DNA from: Lewinellaceae bacterium
GTDB lineage: Bacteria; Bacteroidota; Bacteroidia; Chitinophagales; Saprospiraceae
Direction: 5' to 3'
Length of the DNA: 64,000 nucleotides
NCBI GenBank assembly: GCA_020636435.1
Contig: JACJXX010000002.1
Location: 1,922,001 to 1,986,000 of the forward strand
Shown: piece after piece, positions 56,643-64,000 of the stretch
How the letters are laid out: the number at the start of each line of letters is the position of its first letter
Position numbering within the stretch: position 1 is the first letter of the stretch
Program-made: the position numbers and the translations under genes
Notes under the pieces: generated by a model
What the model was told of the DNA's origin: nothing
The model's database searches: none
What the model saw: the letters and a program-made list of their open reading frames with translations, nothing else

Positions 56643-56670
56643 AAATAAATACCTTGAACTACTTTGTCAA
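56640..56670 (-). promoter_or_regulatory. Promoter of the export operon
   Basis: On the minus strand TTG (56670-56668), exactly 20 bp, then TATTTTTG (56647-56640). This matches the Bacteroidota consensus TTG-N19-21-TAnnTTTG fully and overlaps the TetR operator. Confidence 0.75.
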
Positions 56671-57076
56671 GAGCAGATGGCATTTTTTTTAGAAAACACG
56701 ACGAAAGCAGGATTGGGGCCGATGAAGGGGGGGGCTACAGAAAAGGAAAAAGGAAAGAAAGGCACAGCACAACATCGAGGTTGTCTTCGGCAAGGAAGAG
56801 GTGATGCCTGGAGCCGAATGGAGGCAAGTGAGACAAAAGTGCAAAGATTTGAGACTTTTTGACAAATTTTTTCGCAGGATAGAGCATAAATTTAAACCAG
56901 GTTAACAGTTTCTTTTTAAAAGAATATTTAGTACATTGTAGGTCAAGTACATTGTAAATTAAATAAGTTTGTGTTTGGCCTGCCCTCCTCCCGGTCCCGC
57001 AAAAGGCGGGAAGCACCCACCCACAATGCTGCAAATTCATGGTTAGCCGTTAAAAGTTACCCCTAATTAGAACGAC
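56671..57076. other. Non-coding region upstream of the SIR2/STAND remnant
   Basis: No gene is evident. It contains a direct repeat of AGTACATTGTA (about 56930 and 56946), a TAAGTTTG box at 56964-56971 that could be a plus-strand -7 element without a well-placed TTG, and a short CCCGC..GCGGG hairpin near 56996-57010. The 5' part of the SIR2 gene that should lie here is absent. Confidence 0.45.
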
Positions 57077-57705
57077 AGTACGGCGCGGACAACCGGAAGA
57101 AACTTTACGGAAGTCCCCTCTTCTTTTATTCTGGATTATGATGACCTTTTCCGCCTGCTCGAAGGCATGTTGGGCGCCCCCCGCCTTCCCGCGCCGCTGT
57201 CGGCCAGGTTGAGAGAGACGACCTCTTACTTGTTTCTGGGTTTTCAATTCGATCGCTGGCATACGCAAATGTTGTTGCGCCTGCTCGACGTGAAAAATGC
57301 CGCCCGGCGCTTTGCGTTGCACTCCCAGCTTCCGCAGGGCGCGGACAACGAGGCCTTTATCCTCAAACATTACCGGATTCGTTTTTTGGGCGACGACGAA
57401 CAGCTTATTCAAAATCTATACGACCGGTTCCGGGAAGAAAATTTGTTGCGCCCGGCTAAACCGAATGGTGCCATGACAGATAAGCAAATTATAAAAAAAT
57501 GTATTCAAAATGACGATCTCGACGATGCTGTCCGTCATCTGTTGAAAGCCTGCGCCTATGGCAATTTGAAAGATGAAGCCATAATGATCCAATCGAATTT
57601 CGCCAGTTTAAAAAAAGAAAAACCCATGATAAGTACTTCGGATTATGATATGAAGCGCAATCGAATTGTGGAAAGCATGCTCCAGCTCATTAAAAGATCG
57701 CTTGA
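57077..57705 (+). pseudogene. SIR2-like plus EAD11 fragment of a STAND conflict protein
   Basis: The open frame from a stop near 57068 reads FTEVPSSFILDYDDLFRLLE, then ETTSYLFLGFQFDRWHTQML, which is the C-terminal half of a bacterial SIR2-like (NADase) domain, although no start codon occurs before 57167. It continues into an effector-associated domain 11 (about 57476-57700): DKQIIKKCIQNDDLDDAVRH, NFASLKKEKPMISTSDYDMK, RNRIVESMLQLIKR. The frame is then lost. The next codons of the ancestral gene, encoding the P-loop NTPase, are missing. Homology to the remaining C-terminal part resumes at once in another frame. Confidence 0.7.
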
Positions 57706-60700
57706 AAGACCGGCTTCCTGCTATTTTTCAAAAGCGCCTCGAGTTGGCTCCCATGACCCGCGGCCAGGCTGAAATGGCCATCGTCCGGCCGGCCCTTTTG
57801 AGTGCTCCGAATTCAGGCCTCGAATTTTCCACGCCTCCGTTTGAATACACCCAACCGGCTTTAGAGCGGTTGTTGAATATCCTTTCTGCTTCCGGTGCCG
57901 GGCCGGTAAGTGGCGTGGAAGCTTCCCAGCTTCAGATCGTGTGCGGTACAATTGAAGACAAGGTCGAAGCCGGCCTTATCCCGGACCGGGATGGCAATGG
58001 GATGCCTGAAATTGACACAACCGACCTGCCAGACTTTGACACGGTTTTTAAGGATTATTATGAAAATTGCTTGCGGGAAATTCCGGAAACGGAGCGGAGC
58101 CTGGCCCGCCAGGTAATCGAAAAAGGCCTGGTGCGCCTCGATCCTGTTTCGGGAGAAAGCCGCCGGCTGAGCGTAGACGGCGGCGCCCTGCTGCAGCAGT
58201 TTGGCCCCCAGGGATTGACCAATCACCTTCTGGATCAACTGATCAATGTATTTTTAGTGCGGCGCGACCGCAATACCCTCGGCGGCTTCAATTATGAGCT
58301 CTGCCACGATACGTTGCTGAAGCCGGTGGCCGCCTCCATTGCGGCTGGCCGCGAAAAAAAAGCTCGGGCGGAACAACTGGCGGAATTGGAAAAGGCCCGC
58401 GCGGCTGAAGCGCAGGAACGAAAGCGCAGGCAAAAATTCATAAGATATTTTAGTTCGATTTTGTTTCTGGCCGCAGGATTGTTGTTAATTGCTGTGTATG
58501 CCCTTTTCCAGAATAAAGCTAAAAAAAAGGCAGAGCTGACGGCAACAATGATTAGCAACTTAGCCAAGAGCAATCTTCAATCAGCTAAGGATCCCACGCT
58601 GGCCCTGCAGATGCTGCGCTATACATTCCATCACTTTCCTCTTCCTACTGCACAAGGGATAGACGATTATTATAAAGCCATAATCGATAATCCAATGAAT
58701 GGATATTGTCAAAAAGTATTGAAGGGGCACACCAGCGAAGTATTACATGGAAATCTTTCTTCAGACGGCAAGTTTGCCCTCACCGCCGGAGGGGATGGCG
58801 CCGCCCGCCTTTGGAACTTGCAAACGGATAGCGTTTTAGAACTGCGCCATGGCGTAGAGGCGGTAGAAGCTGCTTTGTTCACGCCTGATGCTAGTCGCAT
58901 TTTCACTGCTGGCCAGGATGGGAAAGTAATCATCTGGGGCCTCAATGGTGCAAGGATCGATTCGTTTTCCACAAATCTGCGAATCTTTTCAGCGGACATT
59001 TCCCCCGACGGGCAACTGATTGCCCTGGGCATGAGAGATGCATCCGTTCGTTTCTACCGGCTCGATGGAACGCCTTTCGGCAAAAAGCTGGTTGGCCACC
59101 GGGGTGCCCCCTATGCACTCGATTTTTCCAGAGACGGCCGGTATTTGGTGACCGGCAGTTGGGATGGCACCGCCCGAGTCTGGGATGTAGAAAAACGCGA
59201 AGAGGTACACCGTATGACTCATGATTCTTCTTCGGTTCGGTCTGTGGCGTTTTCCCCTGACGGGCGATCCATCCTGACCGGTTGCAGCGATCAGGGCGCT
59301 TTTGTGTGGAGATTCTATCCTAAAGATCCTGAATTGTCGCCTGGATACAACTACTACAAGTTATTAGCCGGAGGAAATCTGGAAAACCGGGCGGTCGCTT
59401 TTTCGAAAGACGGAAACCATTACATTACCTGTGGGGAAAACAACACCATTTGCCTCTGGGATAAATCTGGAAAAGTACAGCGAGTATTTGCCGGCCATAC
59501 GGACCAAATCGTGTGGGTGGCCCTTTCACAGGACGGGCAATATATCTTGAGCGCCAGCCGGGATAAAACCGCCCGCCTCTGGTACTTCGACAACATTTTT
59601 GATGATTTGAATTTGGAACTCCGGGACGCTGTCAATGCCGTTTCGATGTCCAATAAAAATAATTCTTTATTGAGCGGAGGACGCGATGGCCTGGCCATTG
59701 TATGGGATGCCCAAGGGCGCCCTGCCTTTTCTTTAGATGAACACAACTTGAGTATTACATCAGTAGCCTGGGATACAAAAGGGGAACATTTTCTGACGGC
59801 CAGCTGGGACGGCTCTGCCATTTATTGGGACAGCCTGGGGCAGATCATCCGTCGTATACAGCATGGCAGCCCCATCCATAGCGCCGCTTTTTGCAAGAGC
59901 GACGCCTATATTCTGACCGGAGGATCCGATAAGCAAGCCAGGCTCTGGTCCACCAGAACCGGCCGTCTGGAAGCTGTTTTCAATAGGCACGCCGAGCCAG
60001 TAATAGCTGTCGCTTACGTTCCGGAGGACGGTGTTATAACCGGAAGCCAGGATCAAACCGCTATTGTTTGGGATCTAAAAGGCCATCCGCTGGTTACCTT
60101 AAAAGGCCATTTTAATGACGTAACCGCCGTCGCCGCCTCATCCGACGGCCGTTTCCTACTCACCGGCAGCCGAGATCAAAAGGCCCGGGTTTGGACCCGA
60201 GCCGGGAAGCTGGTAAGGATACTGAACCATAACGGGACGGTCACTTCCGTGGCATTTTCCCCCGACACCCTAAATAGAATGCTAACCGGTTCCACTGACG
60301 ATACGGTCAGGCTTTGGAATCGCGATGGCTCATTGGAAAGAACCTTTCCTCTGGAGGATGATGTTTTGTCCGTGTGTTTTTTTCTTGACGGCAAAAGTTT
60401 TGTAGCCGGATGTAAAAATAAAAAAGCAGTTCAATGGTCTGTTGATGGGATCAAAATGCTTGAGTTTGGAGGAACGGATGCCAACACCGGAGGGAACCTG
60501 GTGAACGAATTGGACACACTCCAGGAAAACAAACCCTTGTACGAGCCAAGCCTGGGCGAATTTTACGAAGCCGGATTGAAATTGACACCGGAAGGTTTGC
60601 TGGAAATGGCAAATAAATCTACTGTTAATGAACTATTGTTGTTTCACTACCGCAACCCATCTGATGAGGAAATTTCTACTTTGCTGATCAAAAAATTAAA

Positions 60701-61184
60701 AAAAGATACTTCCTTATCCGGTTTAAAGCAATATCTAGCGACTTACCGAAATCTGATCCGGGACGATAGCACGCTGAGCCTGGCCAATTACGAGGCAGGG
60801 CTGAAACGCCTGATCGACCTGGAGGATAATCTTGAAAATCGCAAGCTTGCGGCCGTGTATTACAACGCCATCGCCTGGAACAACCTGACCGTCCGGCGCA
60901 ACTTCCGGGAAGCCGAACGCTTACTGAAACAGGCTTTGAAAATGGATAAGGATTACCGCCGGATATATACTAACCTTCCCGCTGTTCAATTGTTTTTAGG
61001 CAATACGCGCCAGGCGAAGGCTTTGTATGGCGAATACAAAGACCGGGAATTCGAACCCCCTGCTACACCCCGTTTTCGCGAAGCGTTCCTGGAGGATATT
61101 CGGGAATTTGATAAGAGAGGGTTAATCAACACTCCAGAACTTGAAAGGGAGGTAGAGGAGATCAGAGAACTGCTTGAAAATTAA
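57666..61184 (+). CDS. STAND remnant: winged-helix part, membrane helix, double WD40 propeller, helical tail
   Basis: This 1172-residue frame starts LKDRLKDRLPAIFQKRLELA, the end of an nSTAND1 NTPase, then MTRGQAEMAIVRPALL, SQLQIVCGTIEDKVEAG and YELCHDTLLKPVAAS (winged-helix region). A coiled stretch and membrane helix follow (FIRYFSSILFLAAGLLLIAV), then about 13-14 WD40 blades from ~350 to ~930 (for example GHRGAPYALDFSRDGRYLVT, GSWDGTARVWDVEKRE), probably two propellers, and a TPR-like tail. Walker A and B are absent. Its N-terminal SIR2 and EAD11 parts are in another frame just upstream. Whether it is translated from the ATG at 57666 is doubtful. Intact relatives are abortive-infection sensors. 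Confidence 0.8.
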   Translation: MWKACSSSLKDRLKDRLPAIFQKRLELAPMTRGQAEMAIVRPALLSAPNSGLEFSTPPFEYTQPALERLLNILSASGAGPVSGVEASQLQIVCGTIEDKVEAGLIPDRDGNGMPEIDTTDLPDFDTVFKDYYENCLREIPETERSLARQVIEKGLVRLDPVSGESRRLSVDGGALLQQFGPQGLTNHLLDQLINVFLVRRDRNTLGGFNYELCHDTLLKPVAASIAAGREKKARAEQLAELEKARAAEAQERKRRQKFIRYFSSILFLAAGLLLIAVYALFQNKAKKKAELTATMISNLAKSNLQSAKDPTLALQMLRYTFHHFPLPTAQGIDDYYKAIIDNPMNGYCQKVLKGHTSEVLHGNLSSDGKFALTAGGDGAARLWNLQTDSVLELRHGVEAVEAALFTPDASRIFTAGQDGKVIIWGLNGARIDSFSTNLRIFSADISPDGQLIALGMRDASVRFYRLDGTPFGKKLVGHRGAPYALDFSRDGRYLVTGSWDGTARVWDVEKREEVHRMTHDSSSVRSVAFSPDGRSILTGCSDQGAFVWRFYPKDPELSPGYNYYKLLAGGNLENRAVAFSKDGNHYITCGENNTICLWDKSGKVQRVFAGHTDQIVWVALSQDGQYILSASRDKTARLWYFDNIFDDLNLELRDAVNAVSMSNKNNSLLSGGRDGLAIVWDAQGRPAFSLDEHNLSITSVAWDTKGEHFLTASWDGSAIYWDSLGQIIRRIQHGSPIHSAAFCKSDAYILTGGSDKQARLWSTRTGRLEAVFNRHAEPVIAVAYVPEDGVITGSQDQTAIVWDLKGHPLVTLKGHFNDVTAVAASSDGRFLLTGSRDQKARVWTRAGKLVRILNHNGTVTSVAFSPDTLNRMLTGSTDDTVRLWNRDGSLERTFPLEDDVLSVCFFLDGKSFVAGCKNKKAVQWSVDGIKMLEFGGTDANTGGNLVNELDTLQENKPLYEPSLGEFYEAGLKLTPEGLLEMANKSTVNELLLFHYRNPSDEEISTLLIKKLKKDTSLSGLKQYLATYRNLIRDDSTLSLANYEAGLKRLIDLEDNLENRKLAAVYYNAIAWNNLTVRRNFREAERLLKQALKMDKDYRRIYTNLPAVQLFLGNTRQAKALYGEYKDREFEPPATPRFREAFLEDIREFDKRGLINTPELEREVEEIRELLEN

Positions 61185-61188
61185 CTCC

Positions 61189-61302
61189 ATGCCTTGCGTT
61201 GACGCCGTGCCGCACCTCATCTGCGGTGGCTTCAACAAGGAAGACACAGAGAATGCCCTGATCGACCTCAACAGTACCAATTATGAGTTAGTGGTGTTCT
61301 AA
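61189..61302 (+). other. Short open frame after the WD40 gene, unrecognised
   Basis: A 37-residue frame (MPCVDAVPHLICGGFNKEDT, then NALIDLNSTNYELVVF) starts 5 bp after the WD40 stop. Its regular sequence looks like a protein C-terminus and may be a relic. I cannot name a family. Confidence 0.25.
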
Positions 61303-61315
61303 TGATTCGGACGGT

Positions 61316-61411
61316 TTACCCTCTTTCAGGGTTTCGCCCGGATTCACGTCGTTGGCCAGGCACTATTGCGCGGCCGCCTACAGGCTTGGAATACCGAAAC
61401 TCAGCTGCCGC
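61316..61411 (-). pseudogene. Fragment of a DUF2911 paralogue
   Basis: The minus strand reads QLSFGIPSL*AAAQ*CLAND, matching GALGFDPPSLQAAAQWCLAN of the intact gene at 62513-63658, with two in-frame stops. Nucleotide identity is clear over CGTTGGCCAGGCAC. Only this central piece survives, directly upstream of the toxin-antitoxin promoter. Confidence 0.65.
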
Positions 61412-61415
61412 ATTT

Positions 61416-61447
61416 TTTGGGTTTGTGTATAAAAACACATATTTTTG
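61416..61447 (+). promoter_or_regulatory. Promoter of the VapBC-like operon
   Basis: TTTG at 61416-61419, a 20-bp spacer and TATTTTTG at 61440-61447 match the Bacteroidota promoter consensus exactly. The transcript would start within a few bases of the ATG at 61458. Confidence 0.7.
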
Positions 61448-61457
61448 TGTATAAAAA
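61422..61457. promoter_or_regulatory. Two identical 14-bp direct repeats, probable antitoxin operator
   Basis: TTTGTGTATAAAAA occurs at 61422-61435 and 61444-61457, 22 bp (two helical turns) apart, across the promoter and up to the start codon. The first also forms TGTGT..ACACA with following bases. This spacing suits cooperative ribbon-helix-helix antitoxin binding. Confidence 0.6.
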
Positions 61458-61649
61458 ATGCGGACGAATATCGAAATAGACATCAATCTGATGGAGCAAG
61501 CCCTTCAGTTGAGCCAGCTCAAGACCAAAAAGGAAGTGGTACATCAAGCATTGGAGCAATATGTAAGGCGGCTCAAGCGCCTGAAAATACTGACAATGCA
61601 GGGCCAGGTGAAATGGGAAGGCAACCTCAATGAAATGAGGCTTATCTGA
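61458..61649 (+). CDS. vapB: VapB-type antitoxin
   Basis: This 63-residue protein starts MRTNIEIDINLMEQALQLSQ, then KTKKEVVHQALEQYVRRLKR, the strand-helix-helix pattern of ribbon-helix-helix antitoxins of the VapB/type-II family (DUF2191-like). The last ~20 residues would wrap the toxin. Its stop overlaps the toxin start in TGATG, so translation is coupled. Direct repeats over the promoter suggest autoregulation. Confidence 0.82.
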   Translation: MRTNIEIDINLMEQALQLSQLKTKKEVVHQALEQYVRRLKRLKILTMQGQVKWEGNLNEMRLI

Positions 61650-62065
61650 TGGGGGGCGGGATATTAGTGGACACTTCAGTCTGGATTCAATTTTTCAATG
61701 GCGTTGAAAGCCCCCAAGCCGAATACTTGAGGCAGAGTGTTCAAGACGATCAGCCATTATTCTTATGTCCAACCATCATCCAGGAAGTTCTACAAGGTAT
61801 TCGATCAGACAAAGATTACGAGAATGTAAAAGATAGTCTTCTAGCCTTTCCTGTTCCGAACTGGAATCCTATGGAAGCTGCAATTGCGGCAGCCCAATTA
61901 TATCGGGGACTTAGAAAAAAAGGCATTACTATCCGCAAATCCAACGATTGCCTTATTGCCGCCTTTGCTCAACGGTTTGACATGGCTATTCTTCATTCAG
62001 ATCGCGATTTTTCAATCATGGCTGAGCAAAGAATCATTCGGGTAGTTAGTTTTCGCACTCCTTAA
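61649..62065 (+). CDS. vapC: VapC-type PIN-domain ribonuclease toxin
   Basis: This 138-residue PIN domain has the acidic site complete: D8 (ILVDTSVWIQFF), E46 (TIIQEVLQGI), D100 (KSNDCLIAAFA) and D118 (LHSDRDFSIMA). VapC enzymes cleave tRNA or rRNA when the antitoxin is lost. It overlaps its antitoxin by one base in TGATG. A MITE-like element begins 16 bp after its stop. Confidence 0.88.
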   Translation: MGGGILVDTSVWIQFFNGVESPQAEYLRQSVQDDQPLFLCPTIIQEVLQGIRSDKDYENVKDSLLAFPVPNWNPMEAAIAAAQLYRGLRKKGITIRKSNDCLIAAFAQRFDMAILHSDRDFSIMAEQRIIRVVSFRTP

Positions 62066-62080
62066 CCGGTTTTCGACATA

Positions 62081-62241
62081 TAGGAATGGCGAAAGAATAA
62101 AGTTGCCAAGTCAGGCGAATTATTTTGTCGCCAGATGAGGCGTAAGGAGGGCGCATCCGTACGGACGTAACCGACGAAATAACGAAATATGGCGGCAAAA
62201 GAATCGCATCAATTGGTTATTTTATTCTTTCGCCATTCCTA
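62081..62241. mobile_element. 161-bp MITE-like element with 21-bp perfect inverted ends
   Basis: The first 21 bases (starting TAGGAATGGCGAAAG) are the exact reverse complement of the last 21 (ending CTTTCGCCATTCCTA). Inner arms TTATTTTGTCG and CGACGAAATAA make most of it a long hairpin. No target duplication is evident and there is no coding capacity. Confidence 0.8.
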
Positions 62242-62319
62242 GACCCCAATTTTGGCATTATGGCCGCAAAATTTATCCGGCCGAATTGGACGGACCGTAA
62301 AACCGCAAGACCGGAATTG

Positions 62320-62436
62320 GGGCTACCCGTCCAGCGTTGGACAATAGCTGCCGGGGTTGTGTACGGTGTACAGGTCCAACAGTGCCCCGGGGCTGTGTAC
62401 GGTGTACGAAGCACCACCTGGCTGTCCAGCGTTCGA
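62320..62436. repeat. Palindromic intergenic element, family 2 copy 2
   Basis: This is nearly identical to 32764-32880, with ends AGCGTTGGACA and TGTCCAGCGTT. It is flanked by a direct repeat of CCGGAATTGGGG (62311 and 62470). It joins a 23-bp sequence shared in inverted orientation with 44135-44158. Confidence 0.7.
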
Positions 62437-62512
62437 CTGAGCTCACGCCGAAGTCATTAGAACGGTAGCCGGAATTGGGGACCACACGTCGCACTTCCTT
62501 TAAAAACCTAAC

Positions 62513-63658
62513 CTACTGAGCCAACGGCTTCCCCCCCTCCAGGGTTTTGATCATGCCTTCCAGTGCGTTTTTATTCAAATCATCAGGTGCCTGGGGCAGC
62601 GCTATCCTGGCGTGCTTCAGCGCGTTTTTGACATCGCCGAGGGCCGAATATCCCCGCATCAACCCAACATGAGTGGGCCAGGTATCGCCGTTTTTCTGGA
62701 AATTTCGCTCAAAAACAGCAAAAGCTTCTTTGTATTTTTTCTGGCCGATCAACTGCCGGCCATAACCGTGCATTTCGAATACCGAGGCATTGGCCAGGGC
62801 AGTTTCCATGGTAGCGTCCGCTTCCTGGGCATTACCCTTCTTGCGCAGCAGCCCTGCCTTGGTGGAAAGGGCAGCGAAGGTCGTAGATCCCCCCAAATTG
62901 GGATCGGTAGCGGAGTTGATCCAACCCACGGCTTCATCCAGGTTCAAGTCGTTGGCCAGGCACCACTGAGCCGCCGCCTGCAGGCTGGGCGGGTCGAAAC
63001 CCAGCGCACCGCTCATCTGGCTCTGAATGGAAGCCAGGGCGGTTTGAGTCAAGTCCACTTCAACTTTGAAGGGAATGCGCCAATGCTCCCATTCCAGGGC
63101 GATAACTACGGAGCGGTCCGTTTGGTCCGAAAAAGTATACTCCAGCCGCTCCCGGCTTTGGGGCAGGTCTTTCTGCTGCCGGACGTTAACCCGCAGCACG
63201 TCCAGTTCCGGTTTGTAAAAATAGCTGCCCCAGCCCGCGGTGTTCTTTGAAAAGATCAGGGTGCACGAATCGGGATACAGCGCGATAAAGAAGCCGTACG
63301 TGCCGGCTGCCAGTTTTTGGCCTTCGATGCTTACGTCGGTCGAAAACGAGATCGTTGTGCTTTCGTTAGCCCCGGCGCGCCAGGGGGATTCTCCATTGGA
63401 GCCAAAACCTAGCACCGTGTAGCCATAATAAGCAACGTTTGTCCCCCAAATCTGGCCTTCCCTGCCTTTTACCCCGGGGGCATTCCAGCGGACTTCCACA
63501 TCGGTAACGCCAACGCGCCGGCCGGCCCAGCTTTTGTGGTTGACGCCGCCTTCAGGCAGCGACAGCGCCTGGCCGAAAACACCGGATGGAGAAAGGAATA
63601 AGAAGCTGGCCAGGAGTGCCAGGGCACTCAACATCGGACGATTCATTTGAACAGTCAT
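62513..63658 (-). CDS. DUF2911 domain secreted protein
   Basis: This 381-residue protein has a signal peptide (MLSALALLASFLFLSPSGVF) and a DUF2911 domain (about 30-200): VEVRWNAPGVKGREGQIWG, FGSNGESPWRAGANESTTIS, FSTDVSIEGQKLAAGTYGFF and YTFSDQTDRSVVIALEWEHW. A TPR-like C-terminal half follows (AQWCLANDLNLDEAVGWINS, ALSTKAGLLRKKGNAQEADA). DUF2911 proteins are widespread in Bacteroidota with no known activity. A broken paralogue lies at 61316-61411. Confidence 0.85.
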   Translation of the reverse strand: MTVQMNRPMLSALALLASFLFLSPSGVFGQALSLPEGGVNHKSWAGRRVGVTDVEVRWNAPGVKGREGQIWGTNVAYYGYTVLGFGSNGESPWRAGANESTTISFSTDVSIEGQKLAAGTYGFFIALYPDSCTLIFSKNTAGWGSYFYKPELDVLRVNVRQQKDLPQSRERLEYTFSDQTDRSVVIALEWEHWRIPFKVEVDLTQTALASIQSQMSGALGFDPPSLQAAAQWCLANDLNLDEAVGWINSATDPNLGGSTTFAALSTKAGLLRKKGNAQEADATMETALANASVFEMHGYGRQLIGQKKYKEAFAVFERNFQKNGDTWPTHVGLMRGYSALGDVKNALKHARIALPQAPDDLNKNALEGMIKTLEGGKPLAQ

Positions 63659-63791
63659 TGGTGATTGGATTGGTGAAATAATAGGCTTTTATGTCGTTGT
63701 ATAAAGATAGAAAATGGCAAGGAAAAGCTTGCTTTTGGGGGGAAGGCATATATTGCTATTTATTGCCTTGGCGTGGTGTTCAACAGTAAAT

Positions 63792-63940
63792 GTGACTATT
63801 CAGCATTAGGATAGCTTGAGGCCTGGCGCAAAATTTTGTAAGCCACCCTTCCCCTCCTGAGGGGAACGAGAAGGGGTTCCAGCAGGAAAAGCCTACAAAA
63901 TTTTGCATCAGGTGTATTTCACGCTTCATGCTGAATAGTT
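63792..63940. mobile_element. 149-bp MITE-like element with 9-bp target duplication
   Basis: The inverted ends share ACTATTCAGCAT. A second inner pair is GCAAAATTTTGTA against ACAAAATTTTGC. The element is flanked on both sides by ACAGTAAAT (63783-63791 and 63941-63949), which is good evidence of transposition with a 9-bp staggered cut. It has no coding capacity. Confidence 0.8.
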
Positions 63941-64000
63941 ACAGTAAATTTTGATCTTCCCCTGACAAGCCTGACTAGCATCAAAGCCCGTTATTCCGTA

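Noticed and set aside
57666..61184. Programmed frameshift joining the SIR2-EAD11 part to the WD40 part
   Set aside because: The NTPase core is missing as well as the frame being wrong, so a deletion explains it better than a programmed slip. No slippery heptamer was noticed at the join.

Overview
The window looks like a chromosome segment of a Bacteroidota bacterium, most likely an environmental Saprospirales/Lewinella-like lineage. This is inferred from Bacteroidota-type promoters (TTG, about 20 bp, TAnnTTTG), a very large secreted repeat protein of gliding/adhesin type, SUMF1 and STAND proteins, and a DUF2911 protein. No rRNA, tRNA or CRISPR array was seen.

Region 1 (1-30159, minus strand) is one giant open reading frame of at least 10,053 codons. 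It starts with a signal peptide at 30159 and leaves the window at position 1 without a stop. In protein order it holds a unique N-terminal domain, four ~317-residue modules, about 16 PKD/Ig-like repeats, four related repeats, about 27 SdrD_B (Cna-B-like) repeats, a short mixed section, and an array of DUF11 repeats with Asp-rich linkers. The DUF11 array has a strict 423-bp period and a 2115-bp higher-order period. It should be an enormous cell-surface stalk or adhesin.

Region 2 (30160-41973) starts with a non-coding leader, then a XerD-type recombinase, a small conserved protein, two tandem cyclophilin lipoproteins, a polyphosphate-glucokinase-like ROK protein, a TPR protein on the minus strand, a TetR regulator with two palindromic sites, a truncated SDR gene, and a three-gene molybdenum hydroxylase operon (dihaem cytochrome, 2Fe-2S subunit, Tat-exported molybdopterin subunit).

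Region 3 (41974-50675) is an accessory zone. It has an uncharacterised two-gene unit (SocA/DUF4065-like plus DUF488 fusion with a partner), a SUMF1-domain protein whose last residues are lost to a one-base frameshift, an N-terminally truncated STAND NTPase, a patatin phospholipase, a beta-barrel protein and two small envelope proteins.

Region 4 (50672-56642, minus strand) is a six-gene operon: TetR, LolA-like protein, two FtsX/MacB-type permeases, an ABC ATPase and an outer-membrane barrel. It has a clear promoter overlapped by a palindromic operator, and reads as an envelope lipid/lipoprotein export system.

Region 5 (56643-64000) holds a decayed SIR2-EAD11-STAND-WD40 protein that has lost its NTPase core, a VapBC-like toxin-antitoxin pair with a well-defined promoter, a DUF2911 gene and a fragment of a DUF2911 paralogue.

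Across regions 2-5 there are several transposase-less inverted-repeat elements. Two families have two copies each in the window, and one element is flanked by a 9-bp target duplication. Several lie next to truncated genes, so the segment looks like an actively eroding accessory region.
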